Below are positions 55,621 to 64,000 of a stretch of 64,000 bases of DNA, in pieces. Numbering within the stretch: the stretch's first letter is position 1; the number at the start of each line of letters is the position of its first letter. This stretch comes from Albugo candida (taxonomy: Eukaryota > Oomycota > Peronosporomycetes > Albuginales > Albuginaceae). The stretch lies in NCBI GenBank assembly GCA_905220665.1, contig CAJNAR010000008.1, positions 186,001 to 250,000 on the forward strand. Reading direction: 5' to 3'. A program made the translations under genes and the position numbers. The notes beneath the pieces are model-generated. The model was not told the DNA's origin. It did not search any database and saw nothing but the letters and a program-made list of their open reading frames with translations.

Positions 55621-56480
55621 TCCTAAGAAGAAATTTCGAAATTTATTTTCATTTTTAAGTCTGAAATTAATTCACGCGGAAAGAGGATAGTACACACCTC
55701 CATACTTCAGCGCGTAGTCGCTATGATGCGAATCAGATTTTTATGCAAATCACAGAGTAACGTACAGATTTTTGGCATGTAACGTCACGGCAACGGTCGG
55801 CCGTGCCAATCGATTTTTTTTGACTTGACAGATATTTTGTACATTATAGAAGCAGTCAGGCACAAGCGAAAGCTAGAGCTCTCTCAACGGGACTCAATGC
55901 CGCTGCGTGAGCGCTTTCAATAATTCTAATAACGCGCTCTACATGCATGTGACTGTGTTTGCTTGCACGTTGCTTCTAGTTGAATATTTTAAGAATCTGT
56001 CCGATTTAGCAAAAGCGCATCCTTTTTGTAAGGTTGCGCGTGCTGTGTTGTATTCGCAAATTCATAATTGTAATTGCACTTCCACAACATATTGCAGGGC
56101 ATATCGACTAAGCTCTTGACCTTATCCTCATCAATCCCGATGTGAATATGATTTCTTCTAATGAATGGCTTTCCGAGATATTTCTAGATATCGGTACAAG
56201 GTCTCTTTCTAAATTTTCTAGATGACTGATTTTAAAACAAGATAATACACGTACGTTTTTAACAAATAAATGAGAGGAGAGTCTATCAAGCTATCGACGA
56301 AGCTGTAGTTTGGATTACTTGAGGGAGGATTTGTGCATGACAAATCACGACGAAGACAGAACAGTGCGCAAAACACCAGGCGGTATAATCAGACTTTCCT
56401 ACGGACTTTCCGCCGATCTATTTGATAGATTGTGAGTCTCTTGATGAAGCAATGGTAAGAGATCTTGATGCTTTACTCTC
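55620..56480. other. No gene seen
   Basis: Only short frames (at most 70 codons at 55907..56119) without family motifs. Nothing is supported. Confidence 0.5.
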
Positions 56481-56489
56481 GCGTTTTGA

Positions 56490-57033
56490 TCCAACAGGAT
56501 AAATCATGTGTGCGCTTTCTGTTATATACTCCACCAGAGAAAATAGGTCGCATATACAATGACTCAGTTCGAACAGCTGTTTCGTTGAGGTCATAAGTGC
56601 GAACGCACATTGTCTGACGCCATAATCAAGGTGCTGGTTTACCAGATTGATGTGAGGTACCAGATGGGATAGTCGTGTAATTCCTTTCCCACAACTCCTT
56701 TTCTAGTGTTTTGGCAAGCATTCAAGAGAATGCGGTTGGATTGCTGGTAGCGACTCCAAAAAGCCAGTCATTTGATCACATGAATGAAATCGTCAAATTC
56801 AGCTACTGACTTACAACCGAGCACAATGGGAAAAGCACCGCAAACGAAGAAAGTGCGAAGATGATGTAATTAGCTATTTTGTATGCGTGCGTATCGTTGG
56901 CAATCTTGCACTCCCAGTCATATTGCGTATCATTTACGATAGTATGTGCGCACCCATACGATAGAGCTCTTCCATCAGGAGGAAATGAGAGAATAAGAGG
57001 AGTGTGTAATCGGAACTCATCATCCAGATGCAA
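56490..57033 (-). pseudogene. MGSY-family pseudogene, paralogue 3
   Basis: On the minus strand, CAHTIVNDTQYDWECKIAND at about 56,950 matches the N-terminus of the genes at 9285 and 33207. Further down, ETAVRTESLYMRPIFSGG (about 56,560) matches the conserved C-proximal block, but in another frame. At least two frameshifts or stops separate them, and the initiator MGSY is changed. It lies immediately beyond the 3' end of the second retrotransposon copy. Confidence 0.8.
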
Positions 57034-57504
57034 TTTGAAAAAAAAGAAACGTTTGCCGATGTTTGGTTACTCGGGTGAGTCTGTGGTGAGCTTTTATTGC
57101 ATTCCACTCAAGACAGGCAATTGAATGTGCTGCTTTTTCAATAGCCGATCGAACGGCTAAGGGGATAGAGCTCAGTTGAAATGTGTCTATATTACTAGAA
57201 TTAGACAAACTGAGTTCTCTAGTTGCCTAGGCTATCTTAAATACCATATATACGTATGAAAAACGTTTCGTGAAATACCTGTGAGAGATGATAAGATGTC
57301 GTCTCGTTGATAATCCCGTATCGTAGTAGCCTCAGCATCCTTAATACGAGACTGTATCCCGCTTGTAAATGCTGTAAATGCTGTAAGGCTGTAAAATTGT
57401 AAAAACGGTCCCAAAGTACCGTGGATTGCAAATTGGTATGCGCCACACTAGGCAGAATAATGCCATCCAACTAGGACTAGAATCTGAGTTGCACTTGTAT
57501 TTGA

Positions 57505-60500
57505 CTAGTTTGTGCCGTATCCGCAGTAATGATCTTCGGCTTCTGAAAAATCCACCAAATGATCCTTGCGTTGCGAGTTGATCCAGCACCTTGCGAGTCG
57601 AATGCGTTCGTCTTGGTCGTAACACTGTCTTCGATAGTACCGAACGTGCGCACTAAACGTGGTGTAGATCACGGAAAGTGCTGGAATTGTCGGAGTTGCT
57701 GATCGCTGATCGAAAAAAAAACGGTTCCGATCTGTCCAGACGAAGTGCAGTGTCACCGCTTGCAATGCAAGCCATACATCCGATATAATTTGCTGACAAT
57801 CTTTTTAATCCGACCGTACTGTTGAGACAATTGCACATGCAATATGCGTCCAACGTTGTCGAGAGGAGAAAAACTGATCCCAACTAGGGAGTAACTCCCT
57901 CCATAATTGTGCCGTGTGATCGCACTCTAAAAAGAGATGTTGATCGGATTCCACTGCCCCACACGAAGGCTGCGTGCACAATATAATGTCGGACTGAATA
58001 TCCTTCAAGAACCAGAAACGAGATCGAACTGACAGCATCCGAAAGGCTAGACAAAACTGTAAATCCTCGAAAATTGAAATACACGTTTTTAAAGATGCCG
58101 TGATGTAGCCATAAAAGTTCGAACTCGTTCTGAATCCAGTGCGTCCGATCTCTCTCGTGATGCCCAATGTGTCGACATCGGATGACTCTTGGTTGGTTCG
58201 GGAGGTTTCCAGACGATTCGTGAGAGTTGTGAGCGTGGAATACATGGAAAATAATTTTTCCTTTCCTTGCTTTTTACTTCCACATAAAATGATCTGTCAC
58301 TTGTGGTTGGTGTAATCCAAGTGATGAGACCAATCGTCGAGTCGATACGATGGAGAATCTGAGTGACTTCATTGTAAAGTTGACTCAGCAACTTACCTTC
58401 AGACATATCCGATGTGTTTAGCTCTTCGTCGTTGTAATAGTTGGCGCCGAAATCTACCTTCGTTGACCATGTGTCGCTTTCCCAAAAAAAGTCTTGCAGA
58501 CTGCGAATCTCGAAAAGTGTAGCAAACGTTTTTCGAAATGTGCGTTGTGGTTCGTCAGCCATGCCAAGATTTTACCAAACGTTTTGCGTAATTGGAGCAC
58601 GAGTAGCAGCTTCGTAATGTAATTCTTGATCGAAGTGAAACCACATCGGTTGCTCCATGTGGTACTGACGGCGTTGTAAAATATTCAAATCTGATATTGA
58701 AATGCTCCAATCCATCTGATGCCAAATTTCAAATGCGTGTTTCCACCATGACGATATGCTCTCCCATTGAACCATTTTGCCATGTTGGTGTGGTGCGATA
58801 GTGAATATATCCATCGGCTCGTGTGGTCCAAAGGAAAGTTGAATAAATTTGAATAATTCCGTCGAAGCAGCTGTCCAATTCGCAAGATAATTGTTGACGC
58901 ATCGGATGCGAACTGCTGAAGGAAAAGGAAACGTTGTAGCTTTAGTCGTCCCACCAAAAAAGGAACTTGTAGTCCACCATCTTGTCGGCGAAGATATAAA
59001 AATTCTTCGCTGAGTAGGTGGACGTCTTTGAAACCTTTTTTTGTTCTTCTGACCAAACACAAATCGATTGAACATCGATTGCCACTGTCGAATAGCCGCT
59101 GCTGGTATATCAACGTGCATCGTGTAATGCCACAAACGTGATAATTCATCGTCTGCGCAACCAGTAGTCGAGCACGAGCAGTTCTTGCTCGTCGAAACCA
59201 CACACCAAACCCATCGTCGAAACGCTTGTCGAGAGTTGAAATAAGCATCGAGTGAGTTGGTTTCTGGCCGAACGGAATACCCAAATACTTGACCGAATCC
59301 TCCGGACCCATTATGGTCAAATTGGGAATACGTGGACATGGCTTGGTCCGATTCAACGAGAGCAAGGATGATTTACTCAAGTTGCGTTTCGCACCCGATC
59401 CATCGCAATAGACTTGGACGAGTTCGAGTTGCGTCAAAACACCATTTGGTGTCTCTGGAAGCAATGTCGAATCGTCCGCAAAAGATAATGCAGTTGCGAC
59501 AGTCGTGCCGTTAATCCAAATGCCATGTTCTTCATGTTGACGAAGTAAATTTCCCAAAGGTTCGATCGTCATCAGCAAAAGTAATGCTGAGAGAGAATCA
59601 CCTTGTTTCACTCCACGTTGTGTGTTATGGACGGTGTGATATTTCCATTAATCGTCAACTGCGCCTTTGTGTTATTGTACAAAAGACGAACCCAGTCGAT
59701 GAAACTTTTTTCAACGCCCATTTTTTCCAAAACGCGAAACATGTACGTCTAATTGACTCAATCATAAGCTTTCTCAAAGTCGAGAAAAGTCGCAGAAGCT
59801 TCCTCCCCACGATGAGTGACCGAGTCTTGAATGTCGGTTCAGATGTCGAATATGGTGATGCATTGACCTTCCTCGCACAAATGCGTTTTGATCTTGATGG
59901 ATCAATTTTGCCAAAAACCGTTGCAATCGATACGCCAACACTTTTGAAAATACTTTGACATCGACGCAAAGCAGTGCGATCGGTCGATAGTTACCAGGAT
60001 TGCCTCGTGATCCTTTTTTGTATAAAAGTGTGATTGCTGAGTGACGTTGTGATCGCAGTAAAATTCCTCTTTCTAGCTGAAATTCGAACACGATCTTCAA
60101 ACACTCGCCAAACGTTTCCGGATCAAGCTGATAAAATGCAGCTGGTAGTCCATCCATACCTGGAGAAGAACTACTCCGCATGTGCTTGATCGCTTCCGCC
60201 ATCTCGGTCGTACTTAACCGAGTTGAGAGACGTTCTTGCTCTGCTGAGGCAAGTGAAACTTGAATCGAATCGAGTAACTTTTTTTGCTTTCTGTCACTTG
60301 GAACATTTGAGTCGGTCTCTGAGCTATAAAGAGAGCCCACGACATCACTTCAATGATCTCTGAATTCGTCAATAATCTCCCTCGGGTTCGATGTCACGGT
60401 ACCACATTTTTTTGTAACATTTTCGATCGGCACGCGACGACAAGAACTATCCGGAGGGGGAAAAAATGCTTGGAAGAGTACTCCATATGCTTCACGTGAT

Positions 60501-61629
60501 GGTCGAAACTTTCATCTTGGTTGTATTTTGCGTTGTTTTCGACTGAAATTCTAAATTGTTGAAGACTCGATTCGTAAAAATACCGTGACTCATTGTTGTC
60601 TTGAATGCAATATCGAGCTGCTGCGACTTCCAAAACACGCTGGCTAGACTCAACATCACGTCGGCTATCTTTTGCAACCTTTTTTTCAATGCTTTGAAGC
60701 TGTTTCTTGATTTCGTCTTCCAACTTTCCCGCATTTTACCGGGATTCGAAGTTGTCCGTAACTGTTCGAGCACCAAAATCGCTTCCAATTTAATTGCTTC
60801 GACAATTTTAGGATATTCAAATAGTCGTAATGAACATTTCCAATATCCTCGAACCGGAGATTGAGTTGGATTTGCAAAAGTTACTTTCTGTGCCAGATGA
60901 TCTCCCGCATGTCGTGGACGAAAATACTCAGAGGTTTTGTATACCATATTGAATAGCTCTTCCGACATGCAGATGTAATCAAGTCGATTCTTGCGCGGTA
61001 ATGGTCCTGTAAATACTTTTTCAGTCGGATGTTGGATTCGCCAAGCGTCTACCACACTCAACTGTGAAAGCCATTCCAAACACGCTAATCGACTTGGTTC
61101 GCGCCGAATTGTTCCACTCGAAGCATCGATAGCTGGATCGAGTGCTGTGTTGAAATCACCAAATACGATATGTGTTGCGGTCGATTCGAAAGTGTTGGAA
61201 AGCAATAACTCATAAAGACCCACTCGTTCCTCGGCCTTGACCGGTGCATATACATTGTGAATATACACCGGTGCGTCGTGAATGATAAGACGCAAAACCA
61301 AATAACGATTTCGAATGTGTCGTTCGGTGAGTTCTTCAGCTGTTGAGTAACCGGGAAAGTCTGAACGAAGGATTGTCATGACGCCGCCACTGAGTCGGAT
61401 GGAGAAAAGCACCGTTGTGGTCATCGACAAACTTTTTATGCTGCACTTTTGAGGATAATAAAAACATAATTAATTCCAGTTGGTTGCGATCGTGAAACTT
61501 GGTTTCTTGGACACAACAAATGGAGTGTTGTGATAGGATGTGGTCGATAAAAAGATGGCCATTAACCTTCACCGTGAGTGCTGAGATATTGTTCCACGTT
61601 GAAATAATCGAGGAGCCCTTAGCATTCAT
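57505..61629 (-). pseudogene. LINE copy 2 ORF2
   Basis: ORF2 begins at an ATG at 61629, overlapping the end of ORF1 by 11 nt in another frame. The endonuclease keeps GDFN, RLDYI and GDH, but an 8 bp deletion near 61390 (compared with copy 1) shifts its frame. The reverse transcriptase keeps FADD, with frameshifts near 59,650, 59,820 and 58,570. The CTQPSC...H...C motif is present at about 57,930-57,985. It is not translatable as a whole. Confidence 0.88.
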
Positions 61630-64000
61630 GCTGAAGTGGACCGGCAATCAGCCTCATTTCACCATCTTCTTTTGAGAGATGAAGTGTTGCTTTCTCTTCT
61701 GGGAAAAAGCTGAGATTGACTGAGAGCTCGCCGATATCGCCACAGAGAAGTCCTTGCCATTTACCACCAAACCATTGAGACCAATATTTTATGCCCACAT
61801 CGGAGCGAGACAACAAGATGAGCATATTAATTGGGAGTAAACGACAATGGTGACCCGGAATCCAAATCACTGGTCTATCGGTGAGATAGTGGATCCAGTG
61901 ATCGTTTGTGTAAAATGTCGGGGCAGTCCACATAAAGAAGAGTTCCAAACACGCGAGTGTTTTGGTTGCTCGAGTCAACCCGAGAACTATGTCCGGCACT
62001 AATGTCCACCACGACATGACTTTTTCGAACAAGACAGATCGCTTGGAGGGAACTTTCTCATCAACGTGGCGACTCCATCGCGTTGCAAACGTAAAATCTT
62101 CACCGAGATTGTGTGCTGCAAAAACGTGATTGATCATCAGTATATGCGCCAATTCATCCAACGGTTTATCAGTCGACTCCAGAGACGCGAGAAACACACT
62201 GTTCATCGTGATCGGATGATCAAGTGCCGGTCGAATGATCTTGTCCGGGTTTGTACAAAATTGTACCAGCTTGCGCACATGAGGTATGCACGCATAAGCT
62301 TGGACGAGCTTGTCCGGTCGGAGTGAGTGGAGGGCATTTATGGAATATATTTCATGAGCTCTGCTATTTCGCCAATTCTGGTTGGTCGCTCCGCTTTTTC
62401 CACCGTTGTATGACGCTTCTTATAAAAGTGTGCCGCCTCTTTCGAAGTAGCCACCTCTTTTGGAATCCGTACTTTCACGGGAATGATTTGGATGCGATCG
62501 CCAATGTCCGGATTGGCAATTGCGTTGATTTTGTCAATCTCCACCTCTATAGTTGCTAGCCCAGGAAAATATTTGCTGGTCGCTAAATTCAGGAGCGCAA
62601 GAGATGGTGCTTTGGCGACCATTTGTTCGAACGTCTCCACCCGATAACGTTTACCACTAGTCCATGCCAACTTCATGGATACATCCCCATCCCGCTCCAC
62701 CCGTGGTTGGGAGTACGATTGAGTTGCCAGTTGGAGAATGGGATGAGAGGGCTGAAATAAAGATGGTGCCCCTGGTGGTGTGATAGTTGGGGAGTATTGA
62801 GCTCTAACGAGATTTGATCAGAGATCTTCCGTTCAGGTTTTCTCGTCCCAATGCTTGAGTGGTAATTGGCTTCACTACCGTTTGTGATACCACCACAAGT
62901 GCTTTTGGCTCTTTGGTTTCTTTTTGTTGCTTTATTTATTTTCGGTTGTTGTGATTCGTAATTGCAGATTGATTTTGGCTTTGCTTTTGATTATTAATTT
63001 CCTCTAGTGTTGCCCTGCTCCCGTGGCTGATGTAGCACCCAAATCCAAGCAATAAGGACCACATTGACCGAAACGTGGTCGTTACGATTGAATGGGAGCA
63101 TTTATTCCCCTTGCTGGGTAAAGTTGTTCGTCATAAGCGATTTGTTCAATCACTTTACCAACTCTAACCAGCTGCTGGGGGCACGTCGAAGAGCCAAAAT
63201 AGACTCTCCATGTCGACATCACCACTTCTTTAGTGGGGACCGTCTCGAGAAAGGTGTCGTACACCTGACACTCAAGTTTGTGAAGAGAGGGGAGAATGCT
63301 GGTCCGGTCTTCGTCCACGCCGACACCGAAGACATCCAGGTAGTATTTTGCTTCCAGAGTATCAAACTCCCGGAAGAATACTTTCACCAAGGATAGTCAC
63401 CGGCTGACACACCAACTGCTGGAAGGCATCCACCGAGATGACAATCACCCTGATGTTTCCCCCAGGCATTTTGGATACCTGAGGGATGGAACAGCTCTCC
63501 AGTAGGCTTTCAAATACCGGATTGCCTTGGTCTCGCAATAGGGAGGTCAAAAATTTCCCATTTGGAGTACGGGGCAAGGACTGGCCCGTCTCCAAGACCA
63601 TTGGGAAGGTTTCTTTCCGGATTTGGAAAGGTCTTGCTGCTTTCAATTTCGCATACAAACTTGACCAATCCGGGTGCTCCCCATCAGCATATAGCTGCAG
63701 TATAGCCTCGATATCCGAGGCTTTCGGCTTTGGGAGTTCCACGCCAAATTTCGCTCGAGCTCTAGCCTGGTCCTTACGCAAGGACTACTGTGACTTGATG
63801 ATGTCAGCAAGAGTGGGGCTTTTACTGTCGTCTGCACTTGCAGTTGCCTTTGGGTCACCCTATGACGAGGCAATGACAGTAGCGCACGTACACTGGTACC
63901 ACATCCGACACCGGTAGTACCGGTATTAACCTGTGCCATCACACTGGGGGTGAGGGTACTTTCATCGTCATCACGCCTGTGTGATGACTCATCAACAATC
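61619..64000 (-). pseudogene. LINE copy 2 ORF1 (5' end outside window)
   Basis: Frames at 63781..63362, 63390..63082, 62700..62338 and 62278..61619 together cover the ORF1 seen in copy 1. The N-terminal block (RKDQARARAKFGVELPKP) is in frame with FPMVLETGQSLPRTPNGK here, which fixes the true reading frame that a frameshift hides in copy 1. A frameshift near 63385 and losses in the Gln/Lys-rich linker break this copy. Confidence 0.8.

Larger units (their letters stand above)
57183..64000 (-). mobile_element. Non-LTR (LINE) retrotransposon, copy 2, mutated, 5' end outside window
   Basis: Same element as 14338..21250, in the same orientation, about 90 percent identical through most of its length. 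Its 3' terminus (gtgtctatatta at 57183 on the plus strand) coincides with that of copy 1. It lacks the extra truncated 3' copy. It runs beyond the right edge of the window at the level of base 21,180 in copy 1. Confidence 0.93.

Overview
The window looks like nuclear DNA of an oomycete, and an Albugo-like white-rust pathogen is my best guess (inference). The genes are intron-poor, with introns of about 50-70 bp that usually begin GTACGT or GTATGT. They include an RWP-RK regulator, a full-size PDR-type ABCG transporter, PMP3 proteins, an A20/AN1 protein and small secreted cysteine-rich proteins. Genes sit in tight islands separated by long, decayed, transposon-rich stretches.

Region 1 (1-12,700) is a gene island inside a large inverted repeat. 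The arms (1-2424 and 10,255-12,621, nearly identical) each carry the same divergent gene pair: an S/Q-repeat protein of unknown function and a signal-peptide/8-Cys/one-TM membrane protein. The 7.8 kb spacer holds a second 8-Cys membrane protein, a BTB/POZ protein, a small Cys-rich membrane protein, an RWP-RK protein, a choloylglycine-hydrolase-type Ntn hydrolase, and a member of a family I call MGSY (after its N-terminus). The left arm ends inside a copy of the MGSY gene's last 32 codons, so the right arm is the ancestral side.

Region 2 (12,700-33,200) has no intact host gene that I can see. It holds a complete-looking but mutated non-LTR retrotransposon (about 14.34-21.25 kb, minus strand) with a truncated 3' copy beside it, a decayed FAR1-like MULE transposase (21.56-22.86 kb), a decayed Ty1/copia RNase H end (23.56-24.36 kb), two candidate terminal-inverted-repeat elements (24.65-25.45 and 25.52-26.36 kb) and a diverged repeat pair (23.0-23.4 / 30.65-31.07 kb).

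Region 3 (33,200-43,460) is a second gene island: an MGSY paralogue, a COG0523/CobW-type GTPase lacking its metal motif, two tandem PMP3 genes (one too short for ordinary ORF calling), an A20/AN1 zinc-finger protein, an isoprenylcysteine methylesterase-like hydrolase and a 1348-residue PDR transporter.

Region 4 (43,460-64,000) is mostly repeats: two diverged copies of an unidentified unit (46.2-47.66 and 50.13-51.56 kb), a spliced secreted Cys-rich gene (48.6-49.1 kb), a Tc1/mariner remnant, an apparently intact Mutator-like element with about 145 bp terminal inverted repeats (51.87-54.57 kb), AT-rich DNA with a mitochondrial LSU rRNA signature, a broken MGSY paralogue, and a second copy of the same retrotransposon running off the right edge. 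No tRNA, rRNA operon or CRISPR array was found.
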